A stretch of DNA of 64,000 bases from Leucobacter chromiireducens subsp. solipictus (lineage in GTDB: Bacteria > Actinomycetota > Actinomycetes > Actinomycetales > Microbacteriaceae), in contig NZ_QYAC01000001.1 in the NCBI RefSeq assembly GCF_016758195.1, positions 533,423 through 597,422 of the forward strand, in the 5' to 3' direction. Position numbers and translations under genes: made by a program. Under the pieces are notes generated by a model that ran no database searches, had not been told where the DNA came from, and worked only from the letters and a program-made list of their open reading frames with translations. Below, in pieces: positions 19,262 through 27,052 of the stretch; the first letter of the stretch is position 1, and the number at the start of each line of letters is the position of its first letter.

Positions 19262-19624
19262 ATGCCAGTAGATCAGGATCCCGCGATCCGGCGCAGGGCT
19301 CGCCGCGACACCGCGATCATCGTGTCGCCCCTCGCGGTCGGCGTGCTCCTCAACGCGATCGTGCGGCCCTGGCTCGCCACGCTCATCGATGCGGAGGAGA
19401 TCCGGCAGGCTGGATCGGTGCGCGGCTCGAACCGGTGGTGGGAGCCGACCCCGCAGTCGGTGGCCGAGCACCCCGTGATCTCCTGGTTTCTGAGCGTCAG
19501 CGACGGCGCGCTCGCCGGGGTGCTCCTCGCGAGCTGCGGGCTCATCGCGATCGCGATGTGGCTCCGCGGACGCAGCGCGCGGCGTCGCAGCGAGCGACGC
19601 CGCGCAGCTACGCAGACTCCGTGA
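19262..19624 (+). CDS. Hypothetical membrane protein
   Basis: The product has 120 residues, a basic N-terminus, membrane segments at about 17-36 and 80-100, an outside-facing Trp/Pro loop (SNRWWEPTP) and a very basic C-terminus (RGRSARRRSERRR). I do not recognise a family. The ATG at 19262 has a distant GGAG; an in-frame GTG at 19196 would extend it, but TAGACT at 19216-19221 looks like a -10 box downstream of that GTG, so I prefer the shorter form. Its 3' end overlaps the convergent efeB by 17 bases. Confidence 0.6.
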   Translation: MPVDQDPAIRRRARRDTAIIVSPLAVGVLLNAIVRPWLATLIDAEEIRQAGSVRGSNRWWEPTPQSVAEHPVISWFLSVSDGALAGVLLASCGLIAIAMWLRGRSARRRSERRRAATQTP

Positions 19625-20906
19625 AGAGGGCCTCGCCCACGTACTCCCCCGGCTGCATGCCACCCGGAACCGCCCACAGGCCCGAGCCCACGTGCCGCAG
19701 GTACTCGTTCATCGCGTCGCCCTTGAGGCTCTGCTGCACGCGCACGAACGTCTCGGGCGTGCGCTGATAACTGATGAAGAAGAGCCCGGCCCCCAGCTGG
19801 CCGAGCGGGTTCGACCCGTCAACGTAGTTGTAGCCGCGGCGCAGCATGCGCAGCCCGCCGTTCTGCTCGGGGTGCGCCAGCCGCACGTGCGCGTCCACGG
19901 CGATCGCGGGGCCGCCCGCCGTCGACTGCGCCGCGAAGTTGGGGGCGTCGAACTCGGCGCCCCCGGAGAGCGGGCCGCCCTCGCCCTTCGTGCGGCCAAC
20001 GATCTGTTCCTGCTCAGCAAGCGAGGCGCGATCCCAGGTCTCGATCGTCATCGCGATCTTGCGCGCGACGAGGTAGCTGCCGCCGCGCAGCCACGCCTGC
20101 GGGTGATTCTTCGGCACCCAGATGTACTCGGCGAGCGCGTCGCGCTCCTCCGCCATGACGTTCGCGGTGCCGTCCTTGAACCCGAACAGGTTGCGCGGCG
20201 TGTCCTGGTTGAGTGAGGTCGAGGAGGTGCGACCGAAGCCGAGCTGGCTCCACAGGATGCGCGCCTTCCCCATGGCAATGCGGCTGAGGTTGCGGATCGC
20301 GTGCACGGCGACCTGCGGGTCATCGGCGCACGCCTGCACGCACAGATCCCCGCCCGTCGTCGCGGGATCGAGCAGATCAAACGCGAACGCGGGCAGCTCC
20401 GTGAACTCCGCGGGCCTGCGGTCCGCGATCCCGAACCGATCGATGCCCTCCGCGTTCGCGAACAGCGAGGGCCCAAACCCGAAGGTCAGGGTGAGCCCTG
20501 CGGCACCCAGGCCGAGCGCGTCCCCCGTGTCGTCGGGCGGAGCGAGCGGTGGGCCGTCAACCGCGCCGGCCGCGGTGACGTCCTCGCCGCGCGTCAGCCG
20601 CTCGGCCGCCGCCGTCCAATCGCGCAGCAATTCGATGAGCGCCTCGCGGTCGACCCCGCGCAGCAGCTCGAAGCTCGCGAAGTGCAGGCGATCCTGCGCC
20701 GGGGTGACGATTCCGGCCTGGTGAGCGCCGTGGAACGGGATCACCCGGTCGCCGGCTCCCGGGCCGGAGCCGCCGCCCAGCGCGCCATGTCCGGCGGCGT
20801 GCGCGAGCGCAGCACCGCTGGCACCGCCGACCGCGAGGCCGGCGGTGCCAGCGCCGAGCAGGCCGAGGAGCCCGCGTCGGCTGACGCGACGCTCGCTATT
20901 CGGCAC
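19608..20906 (-). CDS. efeB: EfeB, Tat-exported Dyp-type heme peroxidase
   Basis: This 432-residue dye-decolorising peroxidase is exported by the Tat pathway: SRRGLLGLLG at residues 9-18 is a twin-arginine signal. The GFKDGT (GXXDG) motif of the distal heme pocket and the late AHVRLAHPEQNGG heme-ligand region are present. In EfeUOB systems it works outside the membrane with EfeO to deliver iron to EfeU. The GTG start lies inside the end of efeO (11-base overlap), so the two are coupled. The 3' end overlaps the convergent small gene. Confidence 0.93.
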   Translation of the reverse strand: MPNSERRVSRRGLLGLLGAGTAGLAVGGASGAALAHAAGHGALGGGSGPGAGDRVIPFHGAHQAGIVTPAQDRLHFASFELLRGVDREALIELLRDWTAAAERLTRGEDVTAAGAVDGPPLAPPDDTGDALGLGAAGLTLTFGFGPSLFANAEGIDRFGIADRRPAEFTELPAFAFDLLDPATTGGDLCVQACADDPQVAVHAIRNLSRIAMGKARILWSQLGFGRTSSTSLNQDTPRNLFGFKDGTANVMAEERDALAEYIWVPKNHPQAWLRGGSYLVARKIAMTIETWDRASLAEQEQIVGRTKGEGGPLSGGAEFDAPNFAAQSTAGGPAIAVDAHVRLAHPEQNGGLRMLRRGYNYVDGSNPLGQLGAGLFFISYQRTPETFVRVQQSLKGDAMNEYLRHVGSGLWAVPGGMQPGEYVGEALFTESA

Positions 20907-22116
20907 TGATCCCGAGCACCGTGTGCGTGAGGCGGGACATCGGCTCGCTCAGCGCGTTCAGCTGTGCGCCGAGCTCGCCGCGGGCACGCTGATCCACCGT
21001 CGAATAGTCGACGAAGCCGGCCTCGAAGTCGCCGTAGCTGGCGAGCAGCTCAAGCATCCCGGCAAACTGCGCGTCGAGCGTCGTCGTGAGCTGGGCCCCA
21101 TCGTCGCCCTTCGCCGCGGCGATGTCGCGCACGGCCTCGTACGCGACCCGCGCGCCCTCGACGTTCGCGCGGAAGTCGTAGAGGTCGGTGTGGGCGAACT
21201 CGTTCTCCTCGCCGGGCAGCTTGCCGTCGGGTGCGGCAATCTCGTCGAGCAGGCCGATCGCGCCGTTCGTGATGTCGCTCAGCGTCAGCGAGAAGTCATC
21301 CGAGTGCACGAGGTCGTAGAGGGAGGTGATGTCGGCAACGAGCTTGTCGCCCACCTCGGCGCGCTCCGCCGGCGTCAGCGCGACGAGCTGCTCATCGGGG
21401 TAGTTCTGCTTCGCCGCGTCGAGCCAGAGGTCCATCTCGATGCGGTGGAAGCCGGTGAACGGCAGGCCCTCGGCTTCGGCACCCGGCTTGCGGTAGTCGA
21501 TCGCGGGGTCGAGATCGCCGAACTGCTCCGCGGTGGGCTCGATGCGCTCGTAGCTCACGCGTGCGAGCGGGAAGAGGCGCCGCGCCTCGTCGTCGTTGCC
21601 CGCGGCGTACGCGTCGACGAAGGCCTGCACCTGGGGCACGAGCTCCGCGGCCTGGCTCTTCACGTATGCCGTGTAGCTCGTCACGGCAGCCTCCTCGGCC
21701 GCCGCGTCATCGGCGCTCGCCGCAACACTCTCGCCGGTGACGGTGAACGCGGTCTGGCCGATCCCCGCGCCGACCATGCCGGGCTTACACACGGTGAAGT
21801 ACTCGCCGGGCTGCGCCACGAGCGTGAGGTCGCGGCTCGAGCCCGGCGCGATGTTCTCCACTTCCCCGACGATGCTGAGCTCGTTCTCCGCGAGCACGTA
21901 GAACTCGGTGACCTGCTCGCCCGAGTTCGTCACCGTGAAGGTGATGGGGCCGCTCGGAGCGGTCGCCGCGCTGACCGCACAAGCGGCGGCACTGGAATCG
22001 ACGGTGAGGGCGGTCGTGGCGGCGGAGCCAGCCCCCGCATTGAGGACACATCCCGTCACCGTCAGGGCGCCGGCCGCCACAACGGCGGCGAAGGTCAGGG
22101 GGGAACGAAGCTGCAC
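20896..22116 (-). CDS. efeO: EfeO, iron-binding lipoprotein with cupredoxin-like and M75 domains
   Basis: This 406-residue periplasm-side component of the ferrous iron importer has an N-terminal lipoprotein signal with the lipobox ending TVTGC (about residues 20-24). A cupredoxin-like domain follows (about 35-135), and then an imelysin/M75 domain with the HRIE (HxxE) metal motif (GFHRIEMDLW). The GTG at 22116 has GAGGAGACCACC upstream. A longer open frame upstream overlaps efeU and is not credible. Second gene of an efeU-efeO-efeB operon under a DtxR-type box. Confidence 0.93.
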   Translation of the reverse strand: MQLRSPLTFAAVVAAGALTVTGCVLNAGAGSAATTALTVDSSAAACAVSAATAPSGPITFTVTNSGEQVTEFYVLAENELSIVGEVENIAPGSSRDLTLVAQPGEYFTVCKPGMVGAGIGQTAFTVTGESVAASADDAAAEEAAVTSYTAYVKSQAAELVPQVQAFVDAYAAGNDDEARRLFPLARVSYERIEPTAEQFGDLDPAIDYRKPGAEAEGLPFTGFHRIEMDLWLDAAKQNYPDEQLVALTPAERAEVGDKLVADITSLYDLVHSDDFSLTLSDITNGAIGLLDEIAAPDGKLPGEENEFAHTDLYDFRANVEGARVAYEAVRDIAAAKGDDGAQLTTTLDAQFAGMLELLASYGDFEAGFVDYSTVDQRARGELGAQLNALSEPMSRLTHTVLGISAE

Positions 22117-22148
22117 GGTGGTCTCCTCGAGAGTGCGGAAAGTGCGGG

Positions 22149-23090
22149 TTACGGACGTGCGGACGGCACGGCCGAGGGGGAAGGGATGTCGGAATCGGGG
22201 GCCGGGCGCGGTGCCGGGGTTCGGGCGGGAGCACGGTGCCGGGCGCGCCGCACAAACAGCGTCATCGTGGGACCGAGGTACAGGGCGTAGGCGAGCAGCT
22301 CGAGTCGGGTCATCTCGGGCGTGAAGCCGATGGTGCCCTTCAGCAGGCTGCCCAGAATTCCGTCGGGCGCGATCACCTGGGGAACGCGAAACGCCCAGGC
22401 GGACTCCCCGTACCAGGACTGGACCCACGCGCTCGCACCCTCGGGTGCCAGGGCAAAGGGCCCGGGCAGCACCGCGGCTTCCTGGAGATCGTGAATGGCG
22501 TAGGCCACAACCCCCGCGGCGAACACGATGAGCAGCGCCCCAGTCCAGGTGAAGAACCGTGCGAGGTTGACGCGCAGCAGGCCGCGGTAGATCAGCCACC
22601 CGAGCAGCGCGGCGACGACGATACCCGCGACCGCCGCGGCGAGCCCGAGCAGGGGGCCGTCCCCCGAGGCGCGGGTGGTCGCCCAGATGAACAGCGCGGT
22701 CTCCAGGCCTTCGCGCCCCACCGAGAGGAAGCCGACGGCCACGATCCCCCAGCCGGATCCCGCGATCGCGTCACCCAGCTGTCCTTCGAGCGCGCCGCGC
22801 ATGCCCCGGGCGGTGCGGAGCATCCAAAACACCATCCAGGTGACGAGCGCCACCGCGAGCAGTGAGAGAGATCCGCCGATGATCTCCTGCGCCTGGAAGG
22901 AGAGGCCATACGCCCCAAAGGTGAGCACCGCGCCGACGGTGAGCGAGACGCCCACGGCGAGGGCCACCCCGGCCCAGATCCGCCAGGCGACGTCGCGGCG
23001 GCCAATCCGCTGCACGTACGCGAGCAGGATCCCGACCACGAGCGCAGCTTCGAGGCCTTCGCGCAGGCCGATCAAGAAGGTTCCGAGCAT
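22149..23090 (-). CDS. efeU: EfeU, ferrous iron permease (OFeT family)
   Basis: This 313-residue membrane protein with about seven segments carries two REGLE iron-site motifs: [11 protein letters not shown] near residue 10 and [11 protein letters not shown] in the middle, the hallmark of FTR1/EfeU permeases. The C-terminal tail is Pro/Ala/Arg rich. The ATG at 23090 puts the first REGLE at its normal place; an in-frame extension upstream would run through the regulatory box. It is the first gene of efeUOB. A DtxR/IdeR-like box lies 34 bases before the start, so iron-repressed expression is expected. Confidence 0.93.
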   Translation of the reverse strand: MLGTFLIGLREGLEAALVVGILLAYVQRIGRRDVAWRIWAGVALAVGVSLTVGAVLTFGAYGLSFQAQEIIGGSLSLLAVALVTWMVFWMLRTARGMRGALEGQLGDAIAGSGWGIVAVGFLSVGREGLETALFIWATTRASGDGPLLGLAAAVAGIVVAALLGWLIYRGLLRVNLARFFTWTGALLIVFAAGVVAYAIHDLQEAAVLPGPFALAPEGASAWVQSWYGESAWAFRVPQVIAPDGILGSLLKGTIGFTPEMTRLELLAYALYLGPTMTLFVRRARHRAPARTPAPRPAPDSDIPSPSAVPSARP

Positions 23091-23123
23091 GGAGTGCGGC
23101 CTTACGTTCAGGGATGGTGTGAT

Positions 23124-23142
23124 GATGGTTAGGCTCACCTCA
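23124..23142. promoter_or_regulatory. DtxR/IdeR-type iron box upstream of efeU
   Basis: GATGGTTAGGCTCACCTCA matches 14 of 19 positions of the recalled iron-box consensus TTAGGTTAGGCTAACCTAA. The core GGTTAGGCT-ACCT is intact. It lies between the serA terminator and efeUOB, where an iron repressor would act. Confidence 0.75.
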
Positions 23143-23262
23143 GCGGAACCGGGGATCACATTACTCCTGCGCGCTCCCCCATCGCAAGCCCACATCTGAT
23201 GTGATCGGGGAATTAGCGGGGGCCCGTTCCACGCCGCGCACCCCACGCCCGCACACCAGAAA

Positions 23263-23299
23263 CACCGCAGCCCCCGCCGAATCGGCGGGGGCTGCGGTG
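23263..23299 (-). terminator. serA terminator hairpin
   Basis: CACCGCAGCCCCCGCC pairs with GGCGGGGGCTGCGGTG around a GAATC centre, 13 bases after the serA stop. It isolates serA from efeUOB, which reads the same way. Confidence 0.85.
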
Positions 23300-23311
23300 C
23301 GCGAGCGTTGA

Positions 23312-24904
23312 CTAGAGGGCGTCGACGTCGATCGTGTGCACGGCCTCGGTGCCGATCGCCGCGGCGAGGCGCTCGATCACGTCCGGCGCGACCGGGGCGT
23401 CGATGGAGAGCACCGACAGCGCGGTGCCCTTCTTGTCGTCGCGCGCGATCTGCAGACCCGCGATGTTCACGCCGGCCTCGCCGAGCACGCTGCCGTAGGC
23501 GGCGACAATGCCCGGCTGATCCGTGTAGCTGAACACGATCAGGTGCTCGGGGATCGGGAGCTCGACCTCGTAGCCGTTGACCTCCACGATCTTCTGGACC
23601 TGCTTCGGGCCCGTGAGCGTGCCCGAGACGGAGATCACCGTGCCGTCGGTGAGGCCGCCGCTGATCGTGATGACGTTCCGGTAGCTCTCCGAGGTGCCGT
23701 CCACCGAGAACTGCACCTCGACGTTGCGCTGCTCGGCGAGGAGCGGCGCGTTCACGTAGGAGACGGGATCGCTGACGATCTTCGAGAACACGCCCTTCAG
23801 TGCGGCGAGGCGCAGCGCCTCGACGTTGCGCTCGGCGAGCTCGCCGTGGACCTCGATATTGATCGAGGCGAGTCGCCCGGCGGCGAGGCCCGCGAAGACC
23901 TGGCCGAGCTTCTCCGTGAGCGGGAGGCCCGGGCGCACGTACTCGTCGATGACGCCACCGGCGACGTTGACCGCGTCGGGAACCAGGTCACCCGCGAGCG
24001 CCAGGCGCACGGACTTCGCGACCGAGACGCCGGCCTTCTCCTGCGCTTCGGCGGTGGAGGCACCGAGGTGCGGCGTGACGTTGACCGTCGGCAGCCCGGT
24101 CAGCGCGGTGTCGGCCGGGGGCTCCTGGACGAACACGTCGAGCGCCGCACCGGCGATCTCGCCCGCGGTCAGCGCCTCGGCCAGTGCGGCCTCGTCGATC
24201 AGGCCGCCGCGTGCGACGTTCACCACGTAGGCGGTCGACTTCATCGCGCGCAGCTGTTCCGCGCCGATCATGCCGAGCGTCTCGGGGGTGCGGGGCATGT
24301 GGATCGTGAGGAAGTCCGCGCGCGCCACGAGCTCGTCGAGCGTCACCAGCTGCACGCCGAGCTGCTGGGCGCGCGCCGCGGTGACATAGGGATCGTAGGC
24401 GACAAGTTCGACGCCGAAGCCGCGGAGGCGCTCGGCGACGAGCGCGCCGATCCGGCCCAGTCCGATAATGCCGATGGTCTTCTCGTAGAGCTCGGTGCCC
24501 GTGAAGGACGAGCGCTTCCACTGCCCCACGGAGAGCGACTCGTGCGCTCGCTGCAAGTGGCGTGCGAGACCGAGAATGTGGGCGACGGTGAGCTCAGCGG
24601 CGCTGATCACGTTCGAGGTGGGGGCGTTAACGACCATCACGCCGGCCTGAGTGGCGGCCTTGATGTCGACGTTGTCGAGACCGACGCCCGCGCGGGCGAC
24701 GACCTTGAGCTTCGGTGCCCAGCTGAGCGCCTCGGCGTCGATCTGGGTGGCGGAGCGCACGAGCACCGCATCGGCGGTCGCGAGCGCCGAGCGCAGCGCG
24801 TCGCGATCGGTGCCGTCGACGTGCACCACCTCGAAGTCGGGGCCAAGCGCGGCGATGGTGGCGGGTGAGAGTTGTTCGGCGATCAGCACGACCGGCGCAG
24901 ACAT
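23312..24904 (-). CDS. serA: D-3-phosphoglycerate dehydrogenase
   Basis: SerA opens serine synthesis by oxidising 3-phosphoglycerate. The 530-residue form has the catalytic and Rossmann parts ([24 protein letters not shown] and the catalytic-His segment [10 protein letters not shown]), an intervening domain and a C-terminal ACT domain ([17 protein letters not shown]) for serine feedback. This long type with the extra domain is typical of actinobacteria. The ATG at 24904 has GAAGGA upstream. A strong hairpin ends the gene. Two small membrane protein genes lie upstream on the same strand across a 121-base gap. Confidence 0.96.
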   Translation of the reverse strand: MSAPVVLIAEQLSPATIAALGPDFEVVHVDGTDRDALRSALATADAVLVRSATQIDAEALSWAPKLKVVARAGVGLDNVDIKAATQAGVMVVNAPTSNVISAAELTVAHILGLARHLQRAHESLSVGQWKRSSFTGTELYEKTIGIIGLGRIGALVAERLRGFGVELVAYDPYVTAARAQQLGVQLVTLDELVARADFLTIHMPRTPETLGMIGAEQLRAMKSTAYVVNVARGGLIDEAALAEALTAGEIAGAALDVFVQEPPADTALTGLPTVNVTPHLGASTAEAQEKAGVSVAKSVRLALAGDLVPDAVNVAGGVIDEYVRPGLPLTEKLGQVFAGLAAGRLASINIEVHGELAERNVEALRLAALKGVFSKIVSDPVSYVNAPLLAEQRNVEVQFSVDGTSESYRNVITISGGLTDGTVISVSGTLTGPKQVQKIVEVNGYEVELPIPEHLIVFSYTDQPGIVAAYGSVLGEAGVNIAGLQIARDDKKGTALSVLSIDAPVAPDVIERLAAAIGTEAVHTIDVDAL

Positions 24905-25025
24905 CAAGCGAATCCTTCGGGTCAGCGACAGGGAATCTGCGTGAGGCACACGCAGACCTCTACCCTACCGCCGCATCGGGCGTGTCCGGTGCGCGCAGCA
25001 ACAATCCGTCAGGGAGCTTCCGCCG

Positions 25026-25349
25026 CTACTGGGCGAAGTAGGAGGACTCCGGGATCACGTGCATGAGATCGAGCTGCAGCACAGCAACCGCCGCAATTCC
25101 TGCCGCGAGCAGGAGAATTCGAGTCCATGCGCCGCGGCCTCGACCGATCAGCAGGGCTCCGGCGAGCACCACGAGCGGCAGCACCACCCCGGCGATCAGC
25201 CACAGCCAGCCGGACACGCTCAAATCCATGCCGAGTGCCCCGCTCAGGCCGAGCATGCCCGTCAGGTTCCCGACCCCGGTGATCGTCGCATACACATACA
25301 GGCCCACGAGCGCCAGGCCCGCCACCCACGACAGGATACGTTTCGCCAC
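25026..25349 (-). CDS. Hypothetical three-pass membrane protein
   Basis: This 107-residue protein has hydrophobic segments at about 5-25, 48-70 and 76-92, with a basic loop (GRGRGAW) between the last two. I recognise no family. The GTG at 25349 lies two bases after the stop of the gene upstream and has a GGGGGG stretch nearby. The coupling suggests it works with the 165-residue membrane protein before it. Confidence 0.65.
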   Translation of the reverse strand: MAKRILSWVAGLALVGLYVYATITGVGNLTGMLGLSGALGMDLSVSGWLWLIAGVVLPLVVLAGALLIGRGRGAWTRILLLAAGIAAVAVLQLDLMHVIPESSYFAQ

Positions 25350-25351
25350 GG

Positions 25352-25849
25352 CTATGCCCCCCGGGTAATCAGCATGGGCAACGGCAGCAGCACCACCGCG
25401 CCAATCGCGAGCAGGATCGCCAGGCGCGCGGTGCGGTTGCCCCGGCTGAGCGCCAACGCCATGAAGAACCACAGGGCCGGGGCGAACGGTGCCGCCCAGA
25501 AGACGATCTGCTGCAGGATCCCGCCGATCGACCCGCTGCCCGCCGCGGTGAGCGCGTTCACGGCAGAGTACGCCTGCGCGACGATGAACCAGCCCACCGT
25601 GTAGAGCAGATAGATGCCGCCAAAGACGCCGAGCGCCACGAGCGCCCCATTGGACACCTGCGGCCGCGCGTCGTCGGCGTCGTCCGCGTGCTCCGCCGCA
25701 CTCGCGTCAGCCGCGTCGAGCTCGGCGCCCGCGAGCAACTCGGGTGCCGGATCCGCCACCGCTTCCGGGGCCGGCTCAGCCGCCCCCTCCACTGTCCAAC
25801 CGCTCGCCAGCGCGCTCTCCCGAGGCACCCGAACCGACTTCTTTTGCAT
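25352..25849 (-). CDS. Hypothetical membrane protein with acidic N-terminal tail
   Basis: The first 65 of 165 residues form a cytoplasmic tail rich in Ala, Glu, Asp and Pro (AEHADDADDARPQ) after a basic start (MQKKSVRVPRE). Three membrane segments follow at about 67-90, 105-128 and 137-158. Function unknown. TAGGCT plus six bases precedes the ATG, a leaderless-type promoter, and the gene is followed at two bases by another small membrane protein gene. Confidence 0.65.
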   Translation of the reverse strand: MQKKSVRVPRESALASGWTVEGAAEPAPEAVADPAPELLAGAELDAADASAAEHADDADDARPQVSNGALVALGVFGGIYLLYTVGWFIVAQAYSAVNALTAAGSGSIGGILQQIVFWAAPFAPALWFFMALALSRGNRTARLAILLAIGAVVLLPLPMLITRGA

Positions 25850-25855
25850 CCCTCT

Positions 25856-25861
25856 AGCCTA
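25856..25861 (-). promoter_or_regulatory. Candidate -10 box of a leaderless small membrane protein transcript
   Basis: TAGGCT-AGAGGG-ATG: the six-base gap puts the predicted start at the ATG of the 165-residue protein. Confidence 0.5.
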
Positions 25862-25904
25862 GCTTCGGCAGGCTCGGAGACACCCGGGAAGACGATGATC
25901 CCGC

Positions 25905-25910
25905 TATATT
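25905..25910 (+). promoter_or_regulatory. -10 box for the 282-residue membrane protein gene
   Basis: TATATT stands out in GC-rich sequence 34 bases before the ATG at 25944. The GGAAGAGAG between would serve as ribosome binding site. No clear -35 is seen. Confidence 0.5.
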
Positions 25911-25943
25911 CGAAGTGACCCCTCCCCTTGGAAGAGAGCAGCC

Positions 25944-26792
25944 ATGACCGAAACTCCGAAGAAGAAGGTTGTCCGCGTCGAGCAGCCCCAGTCCGCCGAG
26001 CCGGCCGCGGCGCGCGCGTCGAACGATTCGGGTCCCGCATGGACCCCCTCCGCCGAGTCGAAGGCGAAGGCCACGCGCCTGCGCATTATCGCCTGGGTCG
26101 CGTGGATCCTGGCCATCGGCGTACAGGCCTTCGCGATCTTCTGGATCCTGAAGCAGGTTCCCGTCAACATGTGGCTGCTCATCGGCGCCATCGTCGTGAC
26201 GGGCGTGCTCTCGGTCGCGGGTTCCCTGTGCTGGAAGCAGGCGAACCGCCTCGATCCGGCGTCTGAACGCGACAAGGTCAAGTTCTTCATCCAGAACCAG
26301 CTCGGCGCGATCATGTCGATCGTGTCGTTCCTGCCGCTCATCATCATGATCTTCCTGAACAAGAACATGAGCGGGAAGCAGAAAGCTCTCGCTGGCGGCA
26401 TCGGCATCGTCGTGCTGCTCATCGCCGCGGCCTTCGGCGTCTCGTACCAGTCCCCGTCGCAGGAGCAGTACGCCGCGGAGACCAACATCATCGAGCAGCT
26501 CACCGGCCAGGACGAGGTGTTCTGGACGAAGAGCGGCGGCGTCTTCCACGTCTGCGACGCGGTCCCCGACGTGAACAAGGAGTCGAAGGACGGCACGATC
26601 TACCGGGGCACCGTCGCGGCGGCCCACGAGGCCGGGAAGGACCGCCTCACGCTGAAGTGGGAGAGCGAGGCCACGAAGTACTGCGGATTCACGCAGGAGC
26701 AGGTCGACGCGGTGAACGCCGCGGTCGCTGCCCCCGCGCTCTCCGAAACGCCGGCCGAGGACGCGCCCGCCGAGGAGGTTCCTGCCGAGTAG
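25944..26792 (+). CDS. Hypothetical four-pass membrane protein with extracytoplasmic domain
   Basis: The product has 282 residues. A basic, Pro/Ala-rich cytoplasmic start (MTETPKKKVV) precedes membrane segments at about 47-68, 76-96, 119-138 and 149-167. A soluble domain of about 115 residues then includes two cysteines (near 204 and 247) that could pair, and the end is acidic and Ala/Pro/Glu rich. I recognise no family. A GGAAGAGAG ribosome binding site precedes the ATG and a strong hairpin follows, so this is a single-gene transcript. Confidence 0.75.
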   Translation: MTETPKKKVVRVEQPQSAEPAAARASNDSGPAWTPSAESKAKATRLRIIAWVAWILAIGVQAFAIFWILKQVPVNMWLLIGAIVVTGVLSVAGSLCWKQANRLDPASERDKVKFFIQNQLGAIMSIVSFLPLIIMIFLNKNMSGKQKALAGGIGIVVLLIAAAFGVSYQSPSQEQYAAETNIIEQLTGQDEVFWTKSGGVFHVCDAVPDVNKESKDGTIYRGTVAAAHEAGKDRLTLKWESEATKYCGFTQEQVDAVNAAVAAPALSETPAEDAPAEEVPAE

Positions 26793-26805
26793 CCCGCGTG
26801 CCCTG

Positions 26806-26839
26806 CGAGGCCCCGCACCCGCCCGGGTGCGGGGCCTCG
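26806..26839 (+). terminator. Hairpin terminator
   Basis: CGAGGCCCCGCACCCG and its complement form a 16-bp stem with a two-base gap, then TCGTTCGTTC. It lies 14 bases after the stop of the 282-residue membrane protein gene. Confidence 0.85.
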
Positions 26840-26854
26840 GTCGTTCGTTCCGCA

Positions 26855-26916
26855 GGAGATTCACGGGCCAGGTGCCGGATCCGGGTCGAAATCTCCTGTG
26901 CGTTCGTGAATCTCCG
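26855..26916. repeat. Dispersed intergenic element, copy A
   Basis: GGAGATTCACG (26855-26865) is repeated inverted at 26905-26915. Read on the minus strand, 26916-26889 is CGGAGATTCACGAA, six bases, GGAGATTT, the same core as copy B at 57733-57760. It lies in the 260-base gap between a terminator and hrpB. The rest of that gap holds a 17-bp direct repeat and the hrpB promoter. Confidence 0.7.
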
Positions 26917-26963
26917 AGTCGTTGGTGAACGCGCGCGGGGCCGCCTGGTCCCGGGGCGCCCTC

Positions 26964-27008
26964 GGCGTCCCGGCGTGGGCGCACCGCCGCTGGCGTCCCG
27001 GCGTGGGC
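26964..27008 (+). repeat. 17-bp direct repeat upstream of hrpB
   Basis: GGCGTCCCGGCGTGGGC occurs at 26964-26980 and 26992-27008, a 28-base period, ending 32 bases before the hrpB -10 box. It could be a paired protein-binding site or a chance duplication. Confidence 0.6.
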
Positions 27009-27040
27009 CGCGGTCGTCCCGCCACGCACCGCCCGGCGCC

Positions 27041-27046
27041 TAGGAT
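27041..27046 (+). promoter_or_regulatory. Candidate -10 box of a leaderless hrpB transcript
   Basis: TAGGAT-GGACGG-GTG: the predicted transcription start coincides with the hrpB start codon. No Shine-Dalgarno is seen further upstream. Confidence 0.5.
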
Positions 27047-27052
27047 GGACGG

